The notes beneath the pieces are model-generated. The model searched no databases. It saw only the letters and a list, made by a program, of their open reading frames with translations, and was not told the DNA's origin. The translations under genes and the position numbers were made by a program. 64,000 bases of DNA from Albizia julibrissin (lineage: Eukaryota; Streptophyta; Magnoliopsida; Fabales; Fabaceae), in assembly GCA_037074505.1 (NCBI GenBank), contig CM073482.1, positions 11,542,001-11,606,000 on the forward strand, given 5' to 3'. Below, in pieces: positions 47,792-60,790 of this stretch; positions within the stretch are counted from its first letter, which is position 1, and every line of letters begins with the position of its first letter.

Positions 47792-48438
47792 TAGGGGTGT
47801 TCATATTTTTCAGTCCTAATTTTCTCTTTCCGATCCCAAATAAATCAGGATGGAAAAATAAGTTGGGGATGAGAAAAATTCCGGATCGAGAAAAATGAAG
47901 TCGGGATCGGGAATATGATTTCCCAATCTTGAAATAATATATATGTGTATTTTTAAGACTTTGTGAAAATTTTTTGCTATACTCATGTAAAAGAAGCTTT
48001 CATTATATATTTGATTTTTAATTTTTTGTGGATGCTGAATTAGTAAATTGAGTTAATTCTATTGTCATAGGCAAAAAAACTCTCAGAAATTAGTGAATTG
48101 AGTTAATTTCAAAATATAATAGCGCATTTAGAAAAACTCTAACCTCAAGTGTAATTACTGAAACTATTATTTTTTGTATATTGATCTTATTATTTTATGT
48201 TCTAAAAAATTCTTCTACAAAACCTACTCAATACAGCTTACCACTATTATTAAAAAAAAAAAAAGTAATAACACAAAAAAAACTCAATACATATAAAAAA
48301 AAAAAAAAGAACGGAGTTGAGGAAATTCCTGGTCCGGATCCGGGACGAAAAATTCTCAAAATTAAGATTGAGAATCAAATTCCTTCTCAAACACTTATTG
48401 ACATTGGGATGGGATCCCGCTCCCGTGCAACAGGCCTA
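47792..48438. mobile_element. Non-autonomous hAT element (TSD AGAAGAAG)
   Basis: The ends are TAGGGGTGTTCATATTTTTC and (reverse complement) TTAGGCCTGTTGCACGGG-type, flanked by AGAAGAAG at 47784-47791 and 48439-48446. Subterminal GGATCGGGA / TCCCGATC-like units occur at both sides. 647 bp, no gene. Confidence 0.88.
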
Positions 48439-48446
48439 AGAAGAAG

Positions 48447-50386
48447 GCTGTCAAATAGTAATTACAAAATCTCTTTCTTCAGTTGGCTATCTTCCTGTTT
48501 CAGTGTTTGGTCATTTTCTATTTCCTTTTCTGTGTATTTGCTTTTCCTGTACTACTGCGAGCTCAGCTTCTGATTTTTGCATGCTTTGAGCTATTGTATC
48601 TGTTGGACTGATTTCATTGAAGTTAATATCCTTTATATCTTTGAGATTCTTCTTCACGTTATGGATGGTGACTTCAATTTAAACTCCCACTCATTTGGCG
48701 CCTTGCTCTTCCTTCCTCTTCCCAATCTCGCACGCCTTCTTCTTCTTCTTGATCTCTTACAAGCATAGATCTACAATGCCTTCACCGGCGACAACGAGCC
48801 TTCAATGGCGTCTCAGAATTGTCATCGTGTTCTCCGCCTTCGCCGTCCTCTTCTTTGAACTGCCTCTACGCCGGCGATTACGCAAGTATGATTTCTTTTG
48901 GCACTCTCCTATTTTAATGTTCTCAAATTCTTCAAAGATCTGAGTTCGGCTTCTGTTTTTGTTTCCCCTCCACTTCTTCCTTCTCACATTCGATTTCCAA
49001 TTCCGTTCTAGACTCACAGCTCAAATCCGGCGTCCATTTCCGAGGTCGTCACTGTTGCAGTCCACTGCAGTTCGTCTTGGAGCTCGAATTCGGCCTCCCT
49101 TGCAGTCGCAGCTGCAGATTTCGTCCACTTCTCCGAGAGTTTGATTGCTGGGTTCATTGCTAACTAATTTAGACTCCGACTTACAGAGTTTTATGCCACT
49201 GACTGAGTAGGCAAAAAGAGAAACATTTTTTGAATTAGGTCGCTGAAAAAAAAAATGGAATCCATACTAGGCTCTGACATGTTAAAACAACGTGGTTAGT
49301 TCTGTTTTAAATGAGGAGAAAATTTTCTGTTTTTCTATTAAATTTTAAAAAAATTATTTAAAAATATCTCACTATAAACTTATTTACCAGATGAGACATT
49401 CGGATACAAACAATCTTTCTGTAAAAGATCTTTCCTTGTACTCAAAAAATCTTTCCTACATTCAATATATCTTTTATATATATATGCGAATTTTCTTATT
49501 TTATGTGTAAAAAATCTTTCCTAACTCACATTTAATAAATAAATTTCTAATAAAATCTTTATCAACAATTCTCCTTAAATTATACCACTAGACTGCAGTA
49601 ACAATGGCAACCTATCCAAAGCATAACCATATTCTGAACTTTATTTCCTCAAACACTTGAACTGCTATTCATTTGACTATATATTTTTGGAGACGTAAGT
49701 ATAAATATCAAAGGCAGAACAACAGAAAAAAAATTGGAAAAAGAAAGAAGGAAAAAATAACAAACTAAAGGGAAGACAAGGACAAGAAGAATGATTTTAT
49801 ATTATTATTCTGGAAATTAGTCCATCAGATTTGTTTAAACTTGTATCATCTTTTCTATTAAGATGTAGTGCTTCAGTTACACTGTACATGCTAATTAAAA
49901 GTATGTTTTCGATCAGGATTAGTGATTTTAAGAATATTTATGTATATAAATGGAGACAACACTCCTCTCACATACTTATTTTATATATTATAAATCACGT
50001 TTGAAAAACTGTTTTTTTAAGACGCTTATTTTATTATTATTTATCTGTGGAAAAGCAAAGCAGACGCCTGGCACAAAAGGAAAACTACAAAAAATTGAAA
50101 AGGGACAATTGGAATCATAGATACAAAAGATGCTCACAGATGCAGCATTATTGCAACATTTGATCTGCAGCTTATATATTTTATAATTTATACTACTATA
50201 TTTAGCTCCACTGTCTTTTTTTATATTATTTTATTTCATCCCTATATGATTTTGTTATTTTACATTTTGTATTATTGTGATTACATATTTACATGGCCTT
50301 CAGGTTATTTATATTTGATATTATCATAATTATTTTTAATTTAATTTTTTTATGTATTCATGATTTTTTCCCAAAATTTCATTCTT
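48447..50386 (+). other. Possible first exon of an unknown gene (48776-48885); rest empty
   Basis: From ATG 48776 the frame reads a short N-terminus, a likely membrane anchor (RIVIVFSAFAVLFFEL) and a basic patch, then meets a GTATGA donor-like site at 48886. A pyrimidine-rich leader precedes it. This would suit a type II membrane protein, but no later exon is recognisable in the AT-rich sequence to 50386. It may be a gene fragment or chance. Confidence 0.25.
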
Positions 50387-50507
<121 letters not shown>

Positions 50508-50830
50508 TTAACGTTGAGTTTTGCTATTACTATAGGCCTGAAACCGTAATGGATAAACGATCAGGTAGTGTCCAGCCCATTATCAAAGAGCATTAACAAA
50601 GGAGGAAGGGATGAACTAAGGGACTGGACTATCTGGACTATCTATTAACATCTTGGAATTGGAAGATATTGCCTTGTTTTTCATTGATTTTATGTGTTTT
50701 TCAACCTGCCCTTTTGCTATTTCATTTTCAATCTAGTTGTGTTGTTGCTTTTAGATTAGATTTCTGTTCTGTCACAGGTTTATAGTTATTGTGTTGGTGT
50801 GGGGAAGCAACAAGCATCATGATGTAGGGG

Positions 50831-51240
50831 TTGTTTGATTTTGTTTTTTAAAACTGTTTTTTTTATTTTAAAAATAATAAAATAATAAAATCTATTTGAT
50901 AAACTTTTTTTAAAAAATATTTTTAAAAATAAAAAACAAAAAATTATTTTTAAAAACTAAAAAACGAAAAACATTTTTTAGTTTTTTTCTTATTTTTGTT
51001 TTCATATTTTTCATTTTTTGAGTCCGCCACTTATCTACTATCAACACTACACTATTAGTGACGACTACTACCACGTCACAACCGGTAACCGTACCATCAC
51101 ATCACTTTAAAAATAGATTTTTCAAAACAATATATTCAAACAGGTTTTTTTTGTTTTTTTATGTTTAAAACTTGTTTCTAAAAATTGTTTTATAAAACTG
51201 TTCTGAGAATAAAAAATAAAGAATAGAATCAAACAAACTC
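50831..51240. mobile_element. MITE-like element with TTGTTTGATT ends
   Basis: TTGTTTGATTTTG on the left and CAAACAAACTC on the right form inverted ends, with AAAACTGTTTT-like text further in on both sides. TAGGGG flanks it at 50825-50830 and 51241-51246. About 410 bp, superfamily unclear. Confidence 0.6.
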
Positions 51241-51246
51241 TAGGGG

Positions 51247-54200
51247 CAGCGATAATCTCCTTTCCCTTGTTTTTTTCCTCTGGTTTTAAATTTCATGTTT
51301 AGTTTTGTGAGATGCTTTATGATATGCTTTGCTGATGTTTGTGCCTAACAGTAAATTTGCAAACTATGGGGGGAAAAGGATGATGGGGGTTACTATTTCA
51401 ATTTGTTGAATGAAAAGATAGGAGAACAAAGATTCCCCGCGGTTCTAATATATGCAAGCTCTTAATTTCAAGAAGTTATTAGATTATTTTAAAATAGGGA
51501 ATTCAATGCTAGTAATTGTTTTAGCGAATATCTCTTTATTTATAGTGTTTTAATTATGTTTTTCCCCCTCATGCTATAGAGTGAAAAACACTTACCTGGT
51601 GTAAAAATGTTGATGAAAAGGAACTTACACAAAGATATATGGGTTATAATCATATTTTAAACCAGAGAACTCAAAAGTGTATATGCATATAATCAATTTA
51701 CTATATTATATATATATATATTGAATTAAATATCTTATTTTTGGCGGTGGTGATGCTGTAAAAAAAAAAAGTTGGTGATACAAATAGGTTAGGTAAGTTT
51801 GATGCAAAGCAAAACATTGAATACTAGCGTGTTAATTTTTTTTTCTACTTTAATATTTAATTCAGTTGTTTATATTTATTGATTTGTAATTGTATTTTTT
51901 TAAATTATCTTGTATGATGATTTACATAGTGGCTGTGAGGAACCACACAATAGCTTGTGAATTACTGGAATGTTTGGGAAGATAACTTATATTAACTAAT
52001 TAGTATTTTCAATTTTTTGTTAACAGTTACACTTTTTTGGACCGTAAAATGAAGTTACTATTATTTATATTTTCAATATCTGATTTGATATAGAGTTTTG
52101 AATGTAAAGAACTTATTTTATAAAAGAGGTTGATTGAATAATAAGAAAATTGTATAAATAATAGAAGGAAAAGTGGAAGAAAAAAAACCATTTTAAAAAG
52201 TAACCCCAATCGATGAATAGTGTAATAACGAACCAATTGAATGAGTAAATTATAAGTTGAATGGTTTATCAGACATTTTTAGTTGTAAATTTAAATGTTT
52301 CATAAAAGATCATATTTTAGTAATTGTTGCTATATTGCTGGTATAGATGTTAGTCTATGATTAAGGATTCGACAAGTGAGCTTCCTAAAGTCAATATCTA
52401 GAGAAAACTTTTCATTTTAAGGTAACAAATAAGTTTTACATAAATGCCTCTAATAAAAAATAATGTTTCTCGTCTTATTCTCTAATTTTTGAAACAAAAA
52501 ATGAAAAAGATGTTTTATTTTTTTAAATTTTTTTTTCACAACATGTAATAACAAATATATTTTCAAACAATTTTTTATTTTTTCAGAACAAAATATTTAT
52601 TCTGAAAGATAATAGAAAACTTGTCTATAAATATGTTTCTATTGCATATTATAAAAAAAATAAAAATTGTAAAAAATCACTTTTTTATTTTTTTTATATA
52701 AATTAGAAAAAAAGGGGAACCAATGTTTTTTTTTTATGAAGAATGATGTAAAGCTTATTTCATATCTTTACATATTAAACTTCAGAAAGCTGACTTGTAT
52801 TATTAATGATGGACTGAGTTTCATCCTCAGGAACCTATTCTTTATTTCTTTCCATAGCAAACAATTATTAAAATATAATTTTTATTCAAGTCATTTAAAT
52901 TTCAAACTAAAAAATTGCACAATACTTACTCGTCTTAAATTTGTTTATTCAATTGGCCCGTTATCACTCTTTTCGGAGGCTTTTTAAAATTCTTAATCTT
53001 TTTTTTCCCTACTTTCTTTTTTCAATTCTTGTATACCAATTTGACTTATTATTCAAGTGGCATTTTCTACTAAATAAGTTTGTTACCTTCGAAACTCCAT
53101 ATTATATTAAATATTGAAAATAATAAAATAAAGTATTTTAATTCTACATTAAGAAAATAGTATTATAATCTGTTAACAAATAACCAACCCTACTAACTAG
53201 CTGATATAGATTATCTTTCTTAATACTTATCTTTCTTGATATAGTTTGTTACCTTCGAAACTCCATACCCCATGTAAATTTTCCTACAAGAGAGTTAAAG
53301 GAGCATTATGAATCAATAAATGTAAACAATTTAATTAAATATTAAAATAAACGAAAAAAAAAGTTACTCCACAAATATGTATTGTGATGCATAAGTTTAC
53401 ATAAAAAAATATTTTTATCATCCAATTGTTTTAAAGCATTTGCACCGTTAAAAATAAAACATTCAATTCAATAATATATGGCATATAGAAGATAAATTGA
53501 TTATATATGCGCATACTTTTATAATCTTCTGGTTTAAAATAGATTTCAATTCAACAAGTAATTTCTTTGTGATAAGTTGTTTATCATCCATATTCATTGT
53601 TTTCCTATCAGCCAAAAGTTCGCCATCTGGGTGCTCATCTTCTCAACCCTTTGGGAGCAGATTAACTGTTTCCCAACAGTCTGTCTCGATTACTAGTTTT
53701 TGCCATTGCAAGTCCCACACATGTTTGAGCCCTCACAACATGTACTCTTTTTCATTAAACATTCTATTAAATTTGGAATGAAAAGCAACTTAAATAAATT
53801 AAGGATAAATTCATCCATATAAAAATATTTTTTCTCTTATTCTTTCTTAAATTAAATAAGGTAATATTAAAATCCTTCTATTTTTTTATCATATAATCAA
53901 TCTAAACAAGGTAATCTTAAAATTATTCTTTTCCTCTCTTCTCTCCCTCATTGAGGCAAACAGGCCCTTAATTTTTATTTATTTATTTATGATTTTATCC
54001 TAAAATGCATTATAATTGTTATAAAATACGTTCTGTGCTACGAGTTATAAAAGACAGCTTTTTTTGAGGTGCCATTCATGATTGTCATACAGCTCATATT
54101 AGTTTCTGGCCAATCCGTACCGACTCATAAAAAAATGTGCTCCCACCAACAAAAAGAGATTTTGATGCTACAAAATATTGGAAAAAATTCAAAATGAGCC

Positions 54201-54789
54201 CGTTAACAAGTTCGGTAATGTGATTAACAAGAATGGTAATGCAATTAATAAATTATTTTATTGTTAAATCATCTATTTGAGATTTTGAAGTTTAAATAGT
54301 ATTTTTTTAGAATTCTCCCCATTTATATTCACGCTAACCTAACGACCAACTCATATTCTTGGTTTTAACTTTTAATTAAGAAATAAAATAAAAAATAGTG
54401 ACGGACACCTTCTCATCAGTCCTTTATTAATAATATATTTAGTGGGAGAATTATGACGAGCAAAAAAGGGAAAATTATTACCTAAATATTTTTAATCTCT
54501 TTGTTCCATATTCTCATGCCAATCTCTTCATCCTTCACCATCTTATCTGATTTCATCAGTACTATGAGTTTTGAGGTTTTTGAGATATATAGATTATACA
54601 TTGGATTCCTTAATATAACATATAAAGTATATTTGAACTAAACTAAATACTATATGTTTTGCATAAATTTTAAGATAAAATGCACTGCTAATCATCGTGA
54701 ATAACATGGCTTTTTTTTCATATTATATATAAATGATAGTAGAAAATTTAGCGACAATGTTAATAATGGTTACACAACAATATTCATGT
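51247..54789. other. No gene recognised (3.5 kb)
   Basis: AT-rich intergenic sequence with homopolymer runs. Small frames at 52027, 52736 and 53497 have low-complexity translations and no motif. GTTTGTTACCTTCGAAACTCC occurs nearly twice (53078 and 53246), a short direct repeat. Confidence 0.4.
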
Positions 54790-54968
54790 TTTTTTTTTTG
54801 TCAAGGAAAAAGTTTAAGTCGTGATATGCTTATAGACTCAAATAACGCTTATAGAAAGGTATTTGTAAATGGTGGTACAATAAGTTTGATTATCACATCA
54901 TGAGCAGAATTTAAACTCATGATCTTGCAGGTTATGAGTCAAGCTCTTACTAATTAGACTAACCTTTG
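54790..54968 (-). mobile_element. tRNA-derived SINE
   Basis: On the minus strand it starts near 54968 with GTTAGTCTAATTAGTAAGAG (A-box-like), has GATCATGAGTTTAAATTC (B-box-like) and ends in an A-run (plus-strand T-run at 54790-54800). The spacing of the two boxes suits Pol III promoters. Family not identified. Confidence 0.55.
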
Positions 54969-54984
54969 TTGACAAATTGATTAA

Positions 54985-55262
54985 CTATTCCTTTAATTTT
55001 AAATATAAGATCTACTAAGTCGATTAGTGAAATTAAAAAAAACATGTAAATTGATTATTTGTAATTAAAATGTATTGAATTTGTTACACTTTAAACAATT
55101 TCTATCTTTAAATGATTAAAATTTAGGACATAGAAATAAAGTGTACTTCAATAAATATGGATATTATGAAAAGAATTTAGTATGAAAGAGAAGAACGAAA
55201 GAGATGTTGTATTTAACCGAAGTCCTTAAATATATCTTATTAGACGGGACGGAATATGAGTA
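54985..55262. mobile_element. Possible decayed Stowaway-like MITE
   Basis: The left text CTATTCCTTTAATTTTAAAT and the reverse complement of the right text (ATATTCCGTCCCGTCTAATA) are loosely inverted, both followed by an ATAAGAT-type motif as in the element at 31905. Weak. Confidence 0.35.
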
Positions 55263-55519
55263 GAACAGGTGCTTAATATTACTGTTATATATAATGCTGC
55301 TATTTTCTTAACTATTATAATAAGATTGATACCCTATAACTACAGCACTTGAAAAAAAAGTCACCTTTTGAATGATTGAAACTGGCAAATAGAACTTTTT
55401 AAGATCAGATTATGACCTTTCAATCTCCCATCACCATTAAACTTTGAAGTGCTGATTGATCGGAGCAAGCAAGATATGAGCTAATCACCGAGTGATCCAA
55501 CGGTCATTAGAGTCTCACA

Positions 55520-55660
55520 TGATAAGAAGAAAGCCAAATGTAGCCAGAGGAGTGACTTGCCGGGAAATCAAAAACTACACCACCACATCAAACGCCGCAA
55601 GCTTGCTTCGCCGGCAAGTCATCCTTGGCTGAATTCCACTCTCCACCTCTTCATGAAAAA
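55520..55660 (-). ncRNA. MIR169: MIR169 microRNA precursor
   Basis: The minus strand carries the 21-base mature sequence at 55611-55631, with core AGCCAAGGATGACTTGCC, identical as I recall it to the widespread miR169b/c form ending in GG. It is on the 5' arm, as in known MIR169 genes. The 3' arm (55541-55563) pairs with it through GGCAAGTCACTCCTCTGGCT, with a small bulge. The loop of about 47 bases is GC-moderate. miR169 guides cleavage of NF-YA (HAP2) transcription factor mRNAs, which links it to drought, nitrogen and flowering responses (established for the family). A TATA box lies at 55791-55799, about 160 bases upstream of the mature arm. Pairing was judged by eye. Confidence 0.9.
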
Positions 55661-55790
55661 GAGGAAAAACTCTCAGACCTTACGTACGGTACGTTAACCT
55701 GAAAATTAATTTGCAGTTTTCCTCTTCCCACATCTAATCTTTCTCACTTCTGTAACCAATGCTATATCTTCCTTGATCGCTGCCATTGCT

Positions 55791-55799
55791 TATATATAG
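55791..55799 (-). promoter_or_regulatory. TATA box of MIR169 (55.6 kb copy)
   Basis: The minus strand reads CCTATATATAAGC. The downstream spacing fits a Pol II start near 55760, with the hairpin in the first exon. The flank GCCTATA matches the other MIR169 units. Confidence 0.55.
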
Positions 55800-55869
55800 G
55801 CAGTGAGGCTAGTGGGAAATATTGATTCTTATTTAGAATTGGACTCACTATTCCAAAATTAGTTAGAGG

Positions 55870-56430
55870 GAAAGTGCGTGAAGAAGAATTAGACAAGAGA
55901 ATGATAATTCAATCACATATTTTACAACAGATTACACCACATATATATATACAACAAACAGAGTAAACGAAGCATGAGAAGAGAGGAGAGATAGACAGCG
56001 AGATAGACGATAAGACAGAGAGTGATTGAAGGAGAGGAAGTCAATATTCTCATGCTGCCAAAATTGTTTCTGACTTTTCTTTGATCTTTCGGTGTGATTC
56101 TACAGTGCGATTGTTCTTTAAAAGGGCAATCATGAAGAATGCACTCTATGTGTTCGACGAAAAGCATCAATCACTTTGGGTTGATGTATTCAGATTTCTT
56201 CTGGGGTCTTCACTCGCCACCTATCGTTTACTTATTGGGCATAAAATGCTGGATTCCCCCTGTTGTGGGCATAGAATCTTTGCAAAAGATGAGTGGTTAC
56301 CTTGCAATGCCCATAATCTTTGGATAGGTCAAAGGCCCTAGGTAAGAGCGAACTGACACTGGGAGTTTCTAGTTTTTTCCTTTGTTGCTTGTTTTTCTTG
56401 ATGCATTTGCAAATGGTATGGATGAATTGT
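55870..56430 (+). other. Upstream region of MIR169 with an unexplained exon-like frame
   Basis: A plus-strand frame at 56081-56341 (86 codons) and an overlapping one at 56139-56327 both end near an AGGTAAGAG donor-like site at about 56340. I recognise neither translation. The stretch has no counterpart in the sister unit at 59 kb. It could be a captured gene fragment. Confidence 0.25.
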
Positions 56431-58290
56431 CCATGTTGATATCTTAAAATGCTTCTGCAATATCAATATTCAAATGTTCTTCAAAAAAGCCAAATGTTCT
56501 TCGAGAAGAGATGGGAGGCCTCTTTCTAGCATTGACACGTTAAGCAGGCATGAGGTTGCTAAGAATGTGATACTGTTACAGAATAACTTTATTTAGTAAA
56601 CATTGATTCAGAACCATGTTAAAAGAGAGGGTGAGCCTTGTAGGAACGGTAAAGGTTGTTCCATATGACCAAGTGGTCACGGAGCCAAATCCTAGAGACA
56701 ATCTCTTCTCTTGCGGGGGTACTAACCCTCCCCGGACCTCATTTGGTGGGAGCTTTGTGCACTGGGCTATACTTTAAAACCAAGAGAGGTTATTACAGTT
56801 TATGGCTGGTGCATTTTGCAAAGAAACAAATCTCTAAGAATAATGTAGCATCTTATGGCCAAAAGCAAAACTTTAGATTGGAATATGTAATGATGATTAA
56901 AATACTAATTAATATTATATTCGATGCATTGACCATAGTTTATTTCATCGTGAGACTACATTTTGAATAAGAATAAAATCTCACATGCTTTATCATGTGG
57001 CTGTGTTATAATTGTCTTGTATTTGTAGAAATTTTTATGCTTTTAAGACTATAATGGATTGAATATCTTGGCCATGAGCTAAGAAATGTTCTATTTCACA
57101 AATATTTAACAATATGATTGCATTTCCAAGTTCCAGCAACAATATTCCATTTAATGTTATGCAGTCAACAATTATGTTCAGTAATATCGTTTATTACTTT
57201 ATCAGCCATCAATCTCTCCGAAATTGTGTAATGATATCAAAGTCCTTATTTGCGTATTCATCCCCAATTCAAATTTGTTTGAAAAATGTCACTAAAATTT
57301 CATATTGTTTAATTATTTCCAGGTTTTGTTGAGTTTCTATAAGTGTGATAATATCCATCAGAGCTTGGTTATTCATATTGGCAAACCATTTGGGTTATGT
57401 TTCTTTTTTTTTTAAATGACTAAAATAGTCCTGACTCCTGTGTAAGTTGAGTCGGATTATTCATTATATATAAATAGTGTTACTTTTTGTAGATTATATA
57501 TTTATATATATGGAACCGAAAAGATAAGATGAATTTACTTTACAAAATAGAGTGCCAAGCAAAATTTTTTTAGTACAAACTTTATAGCTTTCTGGTTTTT
57601 AATCCAAATGCATTTGAAATTTGGGGTGTCAAAGGAGAAGTATATAATCTGCCACAATTTTTCAGAATTTCCCCTGACAGAGTATCCAGAGATCCATATG
57701 ACTTCCTCAAACTCTCACTAAATGCTCCCATCATTTAACCTTGCTTTGGTTTCTCTCAAGCCCTTAAGAAATAAATGCTACTCTGAAATGCTACACTCAT
57801 GGGAAAGGAAATGCAAAATAAGATTATGGCTTTACCTTGCTTTTAAGTTCTGTTTTGCAAAATCATTGGAGGGTGGGTCAGAACTCAGAATATGCTTCAT
57901 TTTCTCCACAACAGGTTTTAATATAAGGGGCAAAAAAGAAAATTGTTCCAGTTGAACTTTGAGTATCATTGAAAATTTAGTTTTCAAATGTAAATAATGT
58001 CAACTCTAAATAAGAAAGCTCTTTCTTGTATAAGGGACTAACTGTAATTTTACAAGTAATGATCATTATAATTTATAGGAACATTCTTAGGAACTTGTCT
58101 TAGCAAGTTATTTTCAATGTTGATCTTCCATTCCAATCTAAATTAGCATGATACTAAAAGATGACCAGCGCAGCTTGAAAAGAGAAAACGAGAAGGAAAG
58201 AAATAAAGATAACCCCATGATTCTCTTATTATTATTATTTTTTAATCTCTGCATATTAGATCAACCCAAGTACTAAATTTTTTTTCTTTT
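56430..58290. repeat. Tandem segmental duplication, unit A
   Basis: Colinear with 59150-60790. Shared landmarks are TTCTGCAATATCAA, CTTTCTAGCATTGAC, AAGAATGTGATACTGTTACA, CCACAACAGGTTTTAA and GACCAGCGCAGCTTGA. Unit A has an extra SINE (56631-56781). Together with the hairpin to its left it forms one MIR169 repeat unit of about 3 kb. Small frames in it (57114, 57722) are not shared intact and are not called. Confidence 0.85.
56631..56781 (+). mobile_element. Au-type SINE (TSD AAGAGAGG)
   Basis: It starts GAGCCTTGTAGGAACGGTAA and continues TTGTTCCATATGACCAAGTG, CCTCCCCGGACCTCATTTGG and GGGAGCTTTGTGCACTGGGC, the recognisable order of the Au SINE found across flowering plants. AAGAGAGG flanks it at 56623-56630 and 56782-56789. 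The sister unit B lacks it, so it came in after the duplication. Confidence 0.9.
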
Positions 58291-58483
58291 GTGTACTATT
58301 CTGTTTTTGTCTTCCTCTCTTAATTCATAAAGATCATGAAACTCAAAGGCATTCAACTAGCTGTGATGAAGTAACACACAAAAATATGTAACACTTCAAA
58401 TGTTAGTTATTTATCACATATGTTAGATATGAATCATGCAGGACATGACTCATAATCAAGAAGTGGAGAGAACAAGCTCTTAG

Positions 58484-58636
58484 ATAGTCTCATATGAGAG
58501 AGGAAAGAGAGGAAACTTGAGCCAGGACGACACCGGCAGAAACCAGAGATGGAAAATTTTGCTACTTAATTAGCAGATGCCGGCAAGTCATCCTTGGCTC
58601 AAATATACTCTCTCCCTCTTCATGCGAGGCTCTAGA
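58484..58636 (-). ncRNA. MIR169: MIR169 microRNA precursor (miR169d-type)
   Basis: On the minus strand, 58581-58601 gives the 21-base mature form beginning TGAGCCAAGGATGACTTG, identical as I recall it to the miR169d-g group, on the 5' arm. The opposite arm (58515-58536) reads GGTGTCGTCCTGGCTCAAG and pairs with it. The stem continues through GAAGAGGGAGAGAG against CCTCTCTTTCC and ends with CATGCGAGG against CATATGAGA. The TATA box is at 58722-58732, about 120 bases upstream of the mature arm. The precursor resembles the one at 2.1 kb more than the one at 55.6 kb. Target family as for the other copy: NF-YA mRNAs. Confidence 0.93.
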
Positions 58637-58721
58637 GCAAATAAATATCATTCATATTCATTATGACTATTTTCATAAGCTTTTAGATTTATCTGTATGC
58701 ACTATGAGCATTATATGAATG

Positions 58722-58732
58722 CTATTTATAGG
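58722..58732 (-). promoter_or_regulatory. TATA box of MIR169 (58.6 kb copy)
   Basis: The minus strand reads GCTCTGCCTATAAATAGC. Upstream (minus), GGATAAGAAGCATATC near 58839-58856 matches the units at 2.47 kb and 60.98 kb and holds a GATAAG core. Confidence 0.65.
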
Positions 58733-59149
58733 CAGAGCAGAGGTCAACGGGGGGAATTCCCTGTATGGATAGGTATATAATTAATTTGCCTCGATAATAT
58801 TCTTTTTGTGAGTGATTTTCTATATATGATATGCTTCTTATCCAGAACCTCCCTTGTTTGGAATCAAATTTTCATACTGAGACGTTTTATCTTTTTGCCT
58901 TTTTTGCACATGCAAGAGTTGATAGCACAATGACTGTATGAGACAATCCACTTCTTCCACAAGTAGATGATATGACCCCCACATCTCATTATTGCTTTGA
59001 AGAATGCAGAGTAAATTCAGTGAGAAACTGAATTGAAGTTAAGGTCAAAATTCAGGAGAAGTTACAATTGCAAGGGCAAGTGACTGAGCAGCCACGAGAC
59101 TGTGATGGGAATTAGAAAATATGGACACTGGTAGGGACGCTACATGGAC

Positions 59150-60790
59150 GTCAATTATGAGTCTTAAACTGTTTCTGCAATATCAAAGTTCAAATGTTCT
59201 TCAAAAAAGGCAAAAGGGTAAGGAGAGACGAGAGATCTCTTTCTAGCATTGACCCGTTAAGCAGACATGAGATTGCTAAGAATGTGATACTGTTACAGAA
59301 TAAAGTACAGCTGCTGGTTGGTGCATTTTGTCAAGAAACAAATCTCTTGGAATAATGGAGCATCTTATGGGCACAACTATAGATATGAATATGTATTGAT
59401 TAACTGATTATTAAAATACGAATTAATTAAGTATTATATTCTATGCATAAATTTATATCAGCATGACACTACATTTTGAATAAGAATAGTGTCATGATTG
59501 TCTTGTATTTGTATCAATTTTTATGCTTTTAAAGCAATAATGAATTAGAAGTCATGACTTTGAGCTAAGAATTGGTCTATTTCACAAATATTTAATAGTG
59601 TTACTGTTTTCCAAGTTTCAGCAACAAATCGTTCCATTTATTATACCGTCACCAATTATGTTTAGTAACATTGTTTACTAGTCCATCTGCTGTCGATCTC
59701 TCAAAAATTGTGGAATGATATGAAAGTCTTTATTTTCAGATCCATCCCCAATTCAAGTATTTGTTTGAACAATATCATTAAAATTTCATAATTGTTTCAT
59801 TATTTGCAGGTTTTAACGAGTTTCAGAACATGGTTATTCATATTTGCAAACTAGATGGGTTATCTTTTATTTTTAAATGTGTTAAATGTGGGTCTTGTGT
59901 ATTGCACATGATTTAATAAATAAGTCACACTACTCATGATTCATAAGTCGTGTGGTTTCATATAAATTATATATATTAATGGAACCAGCAAGACAAGATG
60001 ATTTAGCATTACAAAATAGGGTGCTAAGCAATATCAGATGCTACCAACATTTACTAGAAGCTTTGACACCATTTAACTATAATAGACTTTGTAGCCTTTT
60101 GGTTCTGAATCCAATTGCATTTTAAATTTGGAGAATCAAAGGAAGAGCAAATACCCTAACAGAGATCCATATGACTTCCTCAAACTCTCACTAAATGCCA
60201 CCATCATTCAATCTTGCTTTGGTTTCACTCAAGATCTTGAGAAGTTAATGGTACTTTGGAATCTTGAAGTGACAGTTTGATAATATTTGTTCAAGACTTC
60301 GTTAGTATTGAAGTACTTTTATCTTATGGGAATGGAATTTTAAAACAAGATTATGGCTTTACCTTATTTTTCAGTTCTAATGGAGGAGTGTATCACAACT
60401 CAAAATATGCTTTATTTTCTCCACAACAGGTTTTAACAGATGGCCTATTATGAGCAACAAGATTGTTCCGGTTGATGTATGAGTATCATTGAAACTTTAT
60501 TTTTCAAATGTAGGAAAATTATTAAATGCTGTCAACTCTGGAGTAAGAAAGCTCATTCTTGTGTTTCTTGAGCATATATCAAGGGCTAACTGTAGTTTTA
60601 CAAGTAATGGTCATTAAAATTTATATATAGGAACTTTTCTCAGCAAGTTATTTTCAGTATTTGTAAATGAGCCGTTCCATTCTATCCTGAAAAAATGGCC
60701 AGCGCAGTTTGAGAAGATAACAAGAGAAGAACGAATTAAAGATATATATATTTTTAATCTCTGCATATTATATAACCAGAGTAAGAGAAT
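59150..60790. repeat. Tandem segmental duplication, unit B
   Basis: Colinear with 56430-58290, with many small indels. It lies upstream (minus sense) of the 58.6 kb MIR169 hairpin. No gene is seen in it. Confidence 0.85.

Noticed and set aside
58501..58540. MIR169 gene on the plus strand (the text TTGAGCCAGGACGACACCGG resembles miR169)
   Set aside because: The exact mature sequence is on the minus strand 5' arm with a TATA box upstream on that strand; the plus-strand text is the paired star arm.
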